Part shown: piece by piece, positions 14,666 to 21,917 of the stretch | How the letters are laid out: the number at the start of each line of letters is the position of its first letter | Numbering within the stretch: position 1 is the stretch's first letter | Assembly: GCA_002688315.1 (NCBI GenBank) | Contig: NZCN01000002.1 | Span: 1-38,978, forward strand | Length of the DNA: 38,978 nt | Reading direction: 5' to 3' | Source: Candidatus Woesearchaeota archaeon | Lineage (GTDB): Archaea; Nanobdellota; Nanobdellia; Woesearchaeales; UBA10216 | The notes under the pieces: model-generated | The model's database searches: none | Seen by the model: only the letters and a program-made list of their open reading frames with translations | Told to the model about the DNA's origin: nothing | Position numbers and translations under genes: made by a program

Positions 14666-15460
14666 TTATTTAACTCTCTTCACATCCCCAGCGTTGTGTA
14701 TGTGTTGTTCTTTTTCTGCTGAGATGTGGCCTGATAATAACCGTAGTTTTGCAAGCTTTGGAAACACGTCGTACTCAAGACTTTGCTCTGTGTAATTAAA
14801 AATATCAGGTGTTGCTACAAATATCGGCGAGAAAACAAGATAGACATCTGTTTTCTTTGGCTTCTGTACGAATTCAAGTATTTTATCTCCTTCCATCATT
14901 ACTGTTCCTTTCTCCTGCGGGTTTGCTGCTGTTGTAAGCATTAAAGTTGCAACTGTATTCTGCTTTATGTGCCTATTCCATAATTCTTCGAGGTTAATTT
15001 TCTCAAACAGAACATGCCCGTAAATTACAAGAAAATTTGTTTTCAATTTTCCTTTAACAAGGTTTAATGTATCTCCGCTTCCTTTGCTTTCTTTCTCTTC
15101 CACATAATTTATTTTAACACTGTAGCTGCTTCCGTCTTTTACTATGTCAAAAACTTTGGTAAGGACTTTCTGCCTAGCAACAACATATATTTCTTTGAAC
15201 CCGTTTTCCCGAAGCTTCTTTATTGCGAGCTCTATCACTGTAGAATCTTTTATTTGAGCTGTTATTCTGTAGCCTTCATTTATTTTGAGTTTTGATTCAT
15301 CCCCTCCACTTAAAATAACAGCAATTTTATTCTCTCCCAACGCGTTTTTTGCAAGAAACTCAACAGCTTGCGATCTGTTTCTGATTACTATGTTGTCAAT
15401 AATAGCGTCTATATCTTTCAAAATATTCTCATCCAAGGTAATGCTTATCTTTTGCTTCAT
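14666..15460 (-). CDS. RHH DNA-binding domain fused to a degenerate NDP-sugar nucleotidyltransferase
   Basis: Residues 1-42 are a ribbon-helix-helix domain (KISITLDENILKDIDAIID, then RNRSQAVEFLAKNAL). From residue 45 a nucleotidyltransferase fold of the mannose-1-phosphate guanylyltransferase/RfbA type follows (NKIAVILSGGDESKLKI; IELAIKKLRENGFKEIYVVA; FLVIYGHVLFEKINLEEL). The catalytic signature GGxGTRL is replaced by GGDESKL (52-58), and the metal-binding Asp of the 'GD' motif is His149. The enzyme part is therefore probably inactive and may sense a nucleotide sugar. The gene faces the ugd operon. Its ATG is preceded by AAGGGGAAGG as ribosome binding site, and its likely TATA (AAAATAAC) lies in an inverted repeat. 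I infer a ligand-responsive repressor of itself and/or ugd. Confidence 0.8.
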   Translation of the reverse strand: MKQKISITLDENILKDIDAIIDNIVIRNRSQAVEFLAKNALGENKIAVILSGGDESKLKINEGYRITAQIKDSTVIELAIKKLRENGFKEIYVVARQKVLTKVFDIVKDGSSYSVKINYVEEKESKGSGDTLNLVKGKLKTNFLVIYGHVLFEKINLEELWNRHIKQNTVATLMLTTAANPQEKGTVMMEGDKILEFVQKPKKTDVYLVFSPIFVATPDIFNYTEQSLEYDVFPKLAKLRLLSGHISAEKEQHIHNAGDVKRVK

Positions 15461-15498
15461 GTTCCTTCCCCTTTAACGCTGACTATGGTCTTTGACTT

Positions 15499-15544
15499 GT
15501 TATTTTCTCTCCCCCATAACTTTGTAAGGGGAAGATAAAATAAC
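15499..15544. promoter_or_regulatory. Imperfect inverted repeat, candidate operator
   Basis: The arms 15499-15515 and 15528-15544 pair at 15 of 17 positions around a 12-nt centre (GTTATTTTCTCTCCCCC against GGGGAAGATAAAATAAC). The left arm overlaps the probable TATA element of the RHH-nucleotidyltransferase gene. RHH dimers typically bind such symmetric sites. Confidence 0.55.
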
Positions 15545-15545
15545 T

Positions 15546-15559
15546 TTAGCTTAAGCTAA
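15546..15559. promoter_or_regulatory. 14-bp perfect palindrome upstream of ugd
   Basis: TTAGCTTAAGCTAA is a perfect palindrome two bases beyond the inverted repeat, and about 75 bp upstream of the ugd TATA box. It is a second candidate site for the RHH protein. Confidence 0.45.
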
Positions 15560-15633
15560 GATGCATCAGCTTATGCGGTGTAAAGCTTTGAAGTATATAA
15601 ACCTATCGGATAAAGTAGGATAACGGTAAGATA

Positions 15634-15640
15634 TTTATAT
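15634..15640 (+). promoter_or_regulatory. TATA box of the ugd operon
   Basis: TTTATAT is centred 29 bp before the ATG at 15666, predicting a leaderless mRNA and deciding this start. Two direct copies of GGATAA (15608 and 15618, 10 bp apart) lie just upstream. Confidence 0.6.
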
Positions 15641-15665
15641 CTGGGTTTTGTCTTTATCTTTTAAT

Positions 15666-16964
15666 ATGAAAATTGCTATTGTTGGAACTGGATACGTTGG
15701 ATTGGTTACAGGCGCTTGCCTTGCTAACTTTGGTAATGATGTTATTTGTGTTGACATTGATGATGAACGCATTTCTAATTTGCGTCGCGGCATTCTGCCT
15801 TTTTTTGAGCCTGGTCTTCGTGAGATTGTTGAGCAAAATATTGCTCAGAAAAGGTTAATGTTTACTACAGATAGCCAGCTTGCTATTGAAAACTCTGAAA
15901 TTATTTTTATTGCTGTTGGAACTCCGTCTGATAAGGATGGAAAAGCTGATTTAAGTTCTGTTTTCCAGGTTGCAGATACTGTTGCAAAGTTCATTAACGG
16001 CTATAAGATTATTGTTATGAAGAGCACTGTTCCTGTTGGAACTTCTCATAAGCTTAAAGAGCATTTAACAGAAAAAATGAAAGGTGAGCATGAGTTTGAT
16101 GTTGTTTCAAACCCTGAATTTTTGAGGGAAGGTGAGGCTATCCAAGATTTTACTGTTCCTGACCGTATTGTTATTGGGACTGATAATGGAAAAGCCAAGG
16201 AAATAATGACTTCTCTTTACAAGGCTATTGAAAGGACTGGAAGGCCAATTGTCTTTACAGATGTTAAGACATCTGAACTTATTAAATACGCTAGCAACGG
16301 TATGCTTGCTTCCCGTATCTCTTTTATGAATGAGCTTTCTCATTTGTGCGAGAAAGTTGGTGCAGATGCTAAGATGGTTGCAAGAGGCATTGGCCTTGAC
16401 AACAGAATTGGCTCTAGGTTTTTGCAAGCTGGTGTTGGTTATGGCGGCAGTTGTTTTCCAAAAGATGTTCGTGCTTTAGCTCAGACTTTGAAAGAACATG
16501 GCTGCAGTACTGACATGCTTACTGCAATTGAATCTGTTAATGAGAGACAAAAACTTTCTCTTATTCCAAAGATTAAAAATCTTGTTCCTGATTTGAATGG
16601 GAAAAAAATTGCAATTTGGGGTTTGTCTTTCAAGCCAAAGACAGATGACATGAGGGAAGCGCCTTCAATTGTTATTATTAATGAGCTTCAGAAACTTGGC
16701 GCTGTTATAACTGCTTTCGACCCTGTCGCAGAGCAAGCTGCTAATAAAATTCTGAAGGATGTTACTTTTTCAGATACACCTTTAAGTGCTTTGGAAGAAG
16801 CGCATGCGTTGGTTGTTGTTACTGAATGGGATTTATTCAGAGAGCTTGACAAGGAAAAAATGAAGAGCTTGATGGCTGCTCCTAATGTTATTGATGGAAG
16901 AAACATGTACGATCCTGAGGATTTAAAATCTCTTGGATTTAATTACATTGGAGTTGGGCGATGA
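15666..16964 (+). CDS. ugd: UDP-glucose 6-dehydrogenase
   Basis: It oxidises UDP-glucose to UDP-glucuronate with two NAD+. The N-terminal Rossmann motif is MKIAIVGTGYVGLVTGACLA, so the start is ATG 15666 rather than an upstream TTG. Catalytic residues are in place: K207 in SELIKYASN and the nucleophile C263 in GYGGSCFPKDV. The C-terminal UDP-binding domain includes WGLSFKPKTDDMREAPS. The length of 432 residues is standard. It leads a translationally coupled operon, as its TGA overlaps the ATG of the next gene. It supplies UDP-glucuronate to the UDP-xylose synthase in the same operon and probably to the 4-epimerase at 20976. Confidence 0.97.
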   Translation: MKIAIVGTGYVGLVTGACLANFGNDVICVDIDDERISNLRRGILPFFEPGLREIVEQNIAQKRLMFTTDSQLAIENSEIIFIAVGTPSDKDGKADLSSVFQVADTVAKFINGYKIIVMKSTVPVGTSHKLKEHLTEKMKGEHEFDVVSNPEFLREGEAIQDFTVPDRIVIGTDNGKAKEIMTSLYKAIERTGRPIVFTDVKTSELIKYASNGMLASRISFMNELSHLCEKVGADAKMVARGIGLDNRIGSRFLQAGVGYGGSCFPKDVRALAQTLKEHGCSTDMLTAIESVNERQKLSLIPKIKNLVPDLNGKKIAIWGLSFKPKTDDMREAPSIVIINELQKLGAVITAFDPVAEQAANKILKDVTFSDTPLSALEEAHALVVVTEWDLFRELDKEKMKSLMAAPNVIDGRNMYDPEDLKSLGFNYIGVGR

Positions 16965-17698
16965 AAGCGGTCATTACCTGCGCAGGTTATGCATCGCGTT
17001 TGTGGCCTTTGACTAAGGATACTCCTAAGCCTTTGCTTGAAGTGAAAGGCAGGCCTATTATTGAGCATATCATAGATAAGATTACTGAAATTTCTGAGGT
17101 TGATGGAATTTATGTTGTTACTAACGAAAAGTTTTCCAACAATTTTGAGAATTGGCTTCAAGGAAAGTCATTTAAGGTTCCAATTAAGATTTTGAATGAC
17201 AGCACTACAAGTAATGATGATCGTCTTGGCCAAGTTGGAGATATTCAGTTTGTTATAGAGAAAGAAAACGTCAATGACGATTTTTTAATAGTTGCTGGTG
17301 ATAATTTGTTTAACTTTTCTTTGATGCCTTCTTTTGAAGCTTTCAAAAATAATACTAATATTGTTAATCCTTTGTGGGAATCTAAAAGCTTCAAGGCAGC
17401 TCGTGAGTCTGGAAGTGTTGTTTTAAATGAAGATGACAATTCTTTTTCAGAGTTTATGGAAAAAGCGCCTAATCCTAAGTCAACTTTGCTTTCTCTTGGA
17501 ATATATTTTTTTCCCAAGCAGAAGTTAGAGTTGATTAAGCGTTACATTGACGAAAAAAACAATGCTGACAAGATGGGTTACTTTCTTACCTGGCTTATGC
17601 AGCAGGAAAAAGTTTTCGGCCATGTTTATCTTGAGAAATGGTTTGACATTGGCTGGATTGAAGCTTTGGAGGAAGCAAGACAGAAGTTTGGAACATGA
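16961..17698 (+). CDS. NDP-sugar pyrophosphorylase (sugar-1-phosphate nucleotidyltransferase)
   Basis: A 245-residue GT-A-like nucleotidyltransferase: [20 protein letters not shown] is the nucleotide-binding loop, and [19 protein letters not shown] follows with the conserved lysine. IVAGDNLF near residues 108-115 carries the metal-binding aspartate. [13 protein letters not shown] and [10 protein letters not shown] match the archaeal/bacterial 'AAGYATRLYPLT' subfamily, which includes glucose-1-phosphate thymidylyl- and uridylyltransferases. In this operon UTP:glucose-1-phosphate uridylyltransferase is the natural role, because UDP-glucose feeds ugd. That specificity is inferred. Unlike the divergent RHH fusion it keeps its catalytic motifs. 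ATGA and ATG/TGA overlaps couple it on both sides. Confidence 0.88.
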   Translation: MKAVITCAGYASRLWPLTKDTPKPLLEVKGRPIIEHIIDKITEISEVDGIYVVTNEKFSNNFENWLQGKSFKVPIKILNDSTTSNDDRLGQVGDIQFVIEKENVNDDFLIVAGDNLFNFSLMPSFEAFKNNTNIVNPLWESKSFKAARESGSVVLNEDDNSFSEFMEKAPNPKSTLLSLGIYFFPKQKLELIKRYIDEKNNADKMGYFLTWLMQQEKVFGHVYLEKWFDIGWIEALEEARQKFGT

Positions 17699-18624
17699 AA
17701 ACAGTTTTAATTACAGGCGGGACAGGATTTATTGGAAGCCATTTTGCTAAATTTTTGCTTGAGAAAGGCTACCGTGTTATTGCTGTTGATAATTTTTTGA
17801 CAAGTAATGAATCAAACATCAAGGATATTAAAGAAAATCCTAACTTTAAATTAATCAATCATGATATTTCTCTTCCTTTAGAGATTGATGAAGATGTTCA
17901 TTACCTTTTGCATTTTGCAAGTCCTGCAAGCCCTGTTGATTATTCTCAACTTCCAATCCAGACACTTAAGGTTGGTGCGTTGGGAACTCACAATGCTCTT
18001 GGAATAGCTCGCGCTAAAAATGCTGTTTTCATGCTTGCTTCAACTTCAGAAGTTTACGGCGATCCGTTAGTTCATCCTCAGCCTGAGTCTTACTGGGGTA
18101 ATGTTAACCCAACTGGGCCACGTGGCGTTTACGATGAAGCCAAACGTTTTGCTGAAGCAATGACCATAGCTTACCATAAAATTCATAAGATTGATATCAA
18201 AATTGCCCGTATCTTTAACACGTTCGGACCAAAAATGAGGAAGAAAGACGGCAGAGCAGTTCCGAATTTCATTACACAGGCTTTAGCCAACCAGCCAGTA
18301 ACAGTTTATGGCGATGGCTCACAAACAAGGAGCTTTTGTTATATTTCTGATTTGATAGAAGGGCTTTACAAGCTGATGCTTTCAGATGTTAATGAACCTG
18401 TAAATATTGGAAATCCTAACGAGTATACAATTCTTGATTTAGCGAAGAAGATAATTCAGCTTTCAGGAAGCACTAGTGAAATAGTTTTCAAAGACCTCCC
18501 TGTTGACGACCCAAAAACAAGATGCCCTAATATTACCAAAGCTAAAACAATTCTCGAATGGCAGCCAACAATCGGAGTAGACGAAGGATTAACGAAGACT
18601 ATTGAATGGTTTAGAACAAGTTAA
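17695..18624 (+). CDS. uxs: UDP-glucuronate decarboxylase (UDP-xylose synthase)
   Basis: An extended SDR enzyme with the NAD-binding motif GGTGFIGS (8-15). The UXS signatures are strong: ASPASPVDY (75-83), [13 protein letters not shown] (91-103), [19 protein letters not shown] (116-134), and the catalytic pair Y146/K150 in [12 protein letters not shown]. It converts UDP-glucuronate to UDP-xylose by oxidation, decarboxylation and reduction. The length (309) is typical. Its ATG overlaps the stop of the pyrophosphorylase gene, so UDP-glucose, UDP-glucuronate and UDP-xylose synthesis are made from one coupled message. Xylose-containing surface glycans are the likely destination. Confidence 0.93.
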   Translation: MKTVLITGGTGFIGSHFAKFLLEKGYRVIAVDNFLTSNESNIKDIKENPNFKLINHDISLPLEIDEDVHYLLHFASPASPVDYSQLPIQTLKVGALGTHNALGIARAKNAVFMLASTSEVYGDPLVHPQPESYWGNVNPTGPRGVYDEAKRFAEAMTIAYHKIHKIDIKIARIFNTFGPKMRKKDGRAVPNFITQALANQPVTVYGDGSQTRSFCYISDLIEGLYKLMLSDVNEPVNIGNPNEYTILDLAKKIIQLSGSTSEIVFKDLPVDDPKTRCPNITKAKTILEWQPTIGVDEGLTKTIEWFRTS

Positions 18625-18920
18625 TCTAAAAGTTCTGTTAAACCTTCATTCTTTCTTTCAGCTCTATATTCTTTTGCTTCAGGATTAAGTCCATGTGGAT
18701 ATACATCAACTTCTACTCCTGCTCGCCTAAGAACTCCTGCAACCCATCTACCTTCACGACCTGTAGCGTAGCCAAATGTAGAAATTCTGCCGCTTCCGCT
18801 ATTCGAAAAATAAGGTGGTAGCTCCCCTCGATTCACAATTTCCCAGATAGTCTTATAGCCTTCACTATCTGAATGTGTTGTTTCAACTGTAGTTGTTCCG
18901 TTCCACAAGGGGCTTGCCAT
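18621..18920 (-). CDS. Unknown small protein
   Basis: A soluble 99-residue protein, [20 protein letters not shown] at its start and a basic/acidic end. ATG 18920 is chosen over an upstream GTG because an ATTTAAAAAA box (about 18941-18952) is centred 27 bp away, giving a leaderless mRNA. The stretch [18 protein letters not shown] followed by AKEY has a weak likeness to the end of the orphan at 37857 (RWVAEGYGRETYDELT ... RGVEIEIRLL). It overlaps the convergent uxs gene by 4 bp. Function unknown. Confidence 0.55.
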   Translation of the reverse strand: MASPLWNGTTTVETTHSDSEGYKTIWEIVNRGELPPYFSNSGSGRISTFGYATGREGRWVAGVLRRAGVEVDVYPHGLNPEAKEYRAERKNEGLTELLD

Positions 18921-18957
18921 TTTTTTTGAAAACTTCACTATTTTTTAAATTTTTTGG

Positions 18958-19356
18958 CTAGTGTTCTCCAAATACCCATTTCTTGCTTGCTATGAAATTA
19001 ATTATTGATAACAATAGCGCGACTAAAACTATTGTAGTTAAGTAATGTGCTGCTTTGACTTCTTGCTGTGAAATGTTAGCCAGTGTTTCTGTGCTTGCAT
19101 AAACCAAAAGCCAGTTAACTATGACCATGACAACAAAAACAGAGAAAAACCTTGCAAGCCTGAGTTTCCATTTGCTCAGCTTGTTAAAAGTTATTTTGCG
19201 GTGATACAAAAACTTGAAAGTCAATCCTATGCCAAGTCCGAATGCGTAAGAAAATCCATACCAAAGCTTGAAAACTTCTGTTAGCAAAGTTGTTGTAAGC
19301 ATTGTTAAAAAAACTCCTATCCCTCCGCCTATTATAAAAATCAGGTATTTTTTCAT
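18958..19356 (-). CDS. GtrA-family membrane protein
   Basis: A 132-residue protein with four membrane helices (about 4-24, 33-50, 67-90, 101-124). It has the GtrA pattern: an early GxxG helix (IGGGIGVFLTML), FKFLYHRKITFNK after the second helix, and the final NFIASKKWVFGEH. GtrA proteins are thought to flip or handle polyprenyl-phosphate-linked sugars, and usually sit with a GtrB-like GT2, which is present two genes upstream (19974). The start follows the methyltransferase stop directly, so the three genes form one operon. Confidence 0.85.
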   Translation of the reverse strand: MKKYLIFIIGGGIGVFLTMLTTTLLTEVFKLWYGFSYAFGLGIGLTFKFLYHRKITFNKLSKWKLRLARFFSVFVVMVIVNWLLVYASTETLANISQQEVKAAHYLTTIVLVALLLSIINFIASKKWVFGEH

Positions 19357-19968
19357 TTAAGCCCCTTTTTTCCAAATGATTACAAAAGCTGGAGTTAAGA
19401 AATTAAGATTTTTTCTAATGGTTTTTTTGTATATCATGTAAGGAAAATATCCAAGCATTGCAGCATTCTGAAAAATATTTCTCATGTTTTTTTCACCAAA
19501 AAAATGTTTGTGGTCTGGATTTTGTATTTTTTGTGGAGACAAGCCTATCAAGGATAAAGCGCGGTATACCCAACATTTGCTGTTTGGAGTTGTTAATACC
19601 AATAAACCTTCTGGTTTTAGAACACGCATCATTTCTTTGGCAGATGCTTCTGGATTGTCCAAATGTTCGATTACTTCGCTGCACCAAACAAAATCAAAAC
19701 TGTTTGTTTTGAATGGTAATTTTTTATTGCAGTCAACTACCCTGCATTTTTCATATGCTTTTTCTATGTCAATGCTCGTTACTTTATACCCTTTTTTCTC
19801 AAGCCTTCTTGACTGGGTTCCTTCTCTGCAGCCAACATCTAAAGCTGTTTGTCCTGGCTTAGGTTCTGGAACTGCTTTGTATGCTATAAGTTTTCCTTTT
19901 GTTTTTAAGCGCATGCCTTCCTGTCCTAAATCAATAGGAAGTTTTCTCATTAATTTGAATAAGCCCAT
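19357..19968 (-). CDS. SAM-dependent methyltransferase (Methyltransf_11 type)
   Basis: A class I methyltransferase with motif I ALDVGCREGTQSRRLEKKGY (residues about 42-61), an acidic motif II (SIDIE), and FDFVWCSEVIEHLDNP as motif IV. The end (YFPYMIYKKTIRKNLNFLTP) is basic and hydrophobic, suggesting contact with a membrane or a lipid-linked substrate. It lies between a polyprenyl-phosphate GT2 and GtrA, so a glycan or lipid-carrier intermediate is a likely target, but the substrate is unknown. Confidence 0.82.
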   Translation of the reverse strand: MGLFKLMRKLPIDLGQEGMRLKTKGKLIAYKAVPEPKPGQTALDVGCREGTQSRRLEKKGYKVTSIDIEKAYEKCRVVDCNKKLPFKTNSFDFVWCSEVIEHLDNPEASAKEMMRVLKPEGLLVLTTPNSKCWVYRALSLIGLSPQKIQNPDHKHFFGEKNMRNIFQNAAMLGYFPYMIYKKTIRKNLNFLTPAFVIIWKKGA

Positions 19969-19973
19969 TTAAA

Positions 19974-20897
19974 TCAGAGTGTTCTTTTAATCGAGTAGGA
20001 AGTTTGCCCTTTGTAATGTGTTTTTACTAGTATGTCTGCCATAAAACCAAACAAAACAAATTGTGTTCCTAAAACCACTAAAAGCACAGCAAGCAACAGC
20101 AAAGGTCTGTTGGCTAATGATGCTCCTGTGAGAACTTTTAGTGCTACTAAGTAGATTCCCATGGCAACTCCTAGAAAGCTGAAAAACAATCCAAGCCCTC
20201 CGAAAAGGTGTATTGGTCTGGTTGAGTACTTTGTCCAAAATTTAATTACAAGTATGTCTAAGAATCCTTTTAGCAATCGCTTGAAATTGTACTTTGTTTT
20301 TCCTGAATGTCTTGGTCTGTGTCTTACAATGACTTCTCCTACATCAAATCCTTTCCACATAAGAAGTGAAGGAATAAAGCGGTGCATTTCTCCGTACAAG
20401 TCAAGGCCGTTTAGTGCTTCTTTGCGAATCACTCTTAGAGTGCATCCTGAATCATGGATTTTTTCTCCTGTCAGTCTTTTTCTGAAAAAGTTTGCGATTT
20501 TTGAAAAGAATTTTTTGAAGAATCCGTCTGCTCTGTTTTTTCTCCATCCGACGACAGCATCGTGATTTTGAAGTTCAGAGAGCATTCTTGGAATATCTGC
20601 AGGGTCATTTTGCATATCTGCATCCATCGGAATGACTATTTTTCCTTTTGCATGCTTAAAGCCAGCGTCCATTGCTGCTGTTTGCCCAAAATTTTTCCTG
20701 AATTGTATAAGATGGATGTTTTTGTTCTTTTTATTAAGCGCAATAACTCTCTCAGTAGTTGAATCTGTGCTGCCGTCATCTATGAAAATGATTTCATACT
20801 GCTTTCCCTGAAGAACTTTAACTATTTCATCAGCCAGCGGCTCTATGTTTTCTTCCTCGTTGTACGCAGGAATCACTACAGAAAGTTCTGTTGACAT
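19974..20897 (-). CDS. Polyprenyl-phosphate GT2 glycosyltransferase with two C-terminal membrane helices
   Basis: It carries the GT-A core with LSVVIPAYNEEENI (5-18), IDDGSTDST (39-47) and MDADMQNDP (91-99), then SGCTLRVIRKEAL and MHRFIPSLLMWKGF of the DPM/GtrB/ArnC group. Two membrane helices (about 232-256 and 266-290) anchor it. Such enzymes transfer a sugar from a nucleotide donor to dolichyl or undecaprenyl phosphate at the inner face of the membrane. It starts an operon with a methyltransferase and GtrA. An ATTTAAAT box at 20922-20929 is centred 28 bp before the ATG, predicting a leaderless transcript. Confidence 0.9.
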   Translation of the reverse strand: MSTELSVVIPAYNEEENIEPLADEIVKVLQGKQYEIIFIDDGSTDSTTERVIALNKKNKNIHLIQFRKNFGQTAAMDAGFKHAKGKIVIPMDADMQNDPADIPRMLSELQNHDAVVGWRKNRADGFFKKFFSKIANFFRKRLTGEKIHDSGCTLRVIRKEALNGLDLYGEMHRFIPSLLMWKGFDVGEVIVRHRPRHSGKTKYNFKRLLKGFLDILVIKFWTKYSTRPIHLFGGLGLFFSFLGVAMGIYLVALKVLTGASLANRPLLLLAVLLVVLGTQFVLFGFMADILVKTHYKGQTSYSIKRTL

Positions 20898-20947
20898 ATC
20901 AGAGGGGTGTCGTGGGAGACTATTTAAATTTTTGGAAAGAAAACCTA

Positions 20948-20955
20948 TTTATATT
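20948..20955 (+). promoter_or_regulatory. TATA box of the 4-epimerase gene
   Basis: TTTATATT is centred 25 bp before ATG 20976. The divergent GT2 gene has a separate TTTAAA box at 20923-20928, so this 78-bp gap holds two independent leaderless promoters. Confidence 0.55.
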
Positions 20956-20975
20956 GTCATTAATTCTCAAAGTTT

Positions 20976-21917
20976 ATGGCAATTCTTGTAACTGGTGGGG
21001 CTGGGTTTGTTGGTTCTCATGTTTGCGAGGAGTTAATTAAGACAACTCAAGTAGTTTGTGCTGATGTATTTGATTCTAATTATCCTGAAAGCGTAAAGCG
21101 AAATAACATTGCTTCAATGATTGGCAATGATAATTTTAAGTTAGTTGAGATTAATATAACTAATAAAACTGCTCTTGAAACGTTATTCCAAGATCATGAG
21201 ATAGAGTCTGTTATTCATTTGGCTGCTAAAACTGGTGTAAGACCTTCAATTGAGAATCCTAAGATTTATTTTGACGTGAATGTAAACGGCACTTTGAATA
21301 TTCTTGATGCGTGCCGTAAGTATGATGTTAAAAAAATAGTTTTTGCTTCTTCCTCAAGTGTTTACGGTTCTGTTGAAACGCCTTTTTTAGAAAGTGGATT
21401 GACTATTCCTGATTCTCCTTATGGTGTTAGCAAGCTTGCAGCAGAAAACTTATGCAGAATTTATAACAAGTTACACGGCATTAATGTAGTTTGCCTGCGT
21501 TTCTTTACTGTTTACGGTCCTCGAGGCAGGCCTGACATGGCTCCTTATATTTTTACTGAAAAGATAAGCAAAGACGAACCTATCAAAGTGTTTGGTGATG
21601 GCTCTAGTATTAGAGATTACACTTATGTTAAAGATGTTGTAGATGGTGTGTTAAAAGCACTGAATGCTGACCTTGGTTTTGAAGTTATTAACATCGGAAA
21701 TTCCAATCCTGTAAAACTGCTTGATTTTATTGCGATCATCGAAAAACTTGTTGGAAAGAAAGCTAACATTCAGCATGAAGCTGAGCAGCCTGGTGATATG
21801 GGAGCAACTTTTGCTGATATGACCAAAGCAGAAAAGCTTCTTAATTTTAAGCCAACAACTTCTATTGAGCAGGGAATGGCTGAGTTTGTAAAGTGGTATA
21901 ATGAAACTATGAAGTAA
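20976..21917 (+). CDS. UDP-glucuronate 4-epimerase-like SDR
   Basis: A 313-residue extended SDR. The NAD motif is GGAGFVGS (7-14), followed by LAAKTGVRPSIENP (82-95) which is typical of UDP-glucuronate 4-epimerases and close relatives, SSSSVYG (125-131), and the catalytic Y149/K153 in SPYGVSKLAAE. LRFFTVYGPRGRPDMAPYIF supports the same subgroup. It would interconvert UDP-glucuronate and UDP-galacturonate, drawing on the product of ugd. UDP-glucose 4-epimerase is an alternative. The gene overlaps the convergent PMT-like gene by 11 bp. Confidence 0.85.
   Translation: MAILVTGGAGFVGSHVCEELIKTTQVVCADVFDSNYPESVKRNNIASMIGNDNFKLVEINITNKTALETLFQDHEIESVIHLAAKTGVRPSIENPKIYFDVNVNGTLNILDACRKYDVKKIVFASSSSVYGSVETPFLESGLTIPDSPYGVSKLAAENLCRIYNKLHGINVVCLRFFTVYGPRGRPDMAPYIFTEKISKDEPIKVFGDGSSIRDYTYVKDVVDGVLKALNADLGFEVINIGNSNPVKLLDFIAIIEKLVGKKANIQHEAEQPGDMGATFADMTKAEKLLNFKPTTSIEQGMAEFVKWYNETMK

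Noticed and set aside
15648-15665. TTG start for ugd adding six residues
   Set aside because: The Rossmann motif begins at ATG 15666, and the TATA spacing points to the same base.
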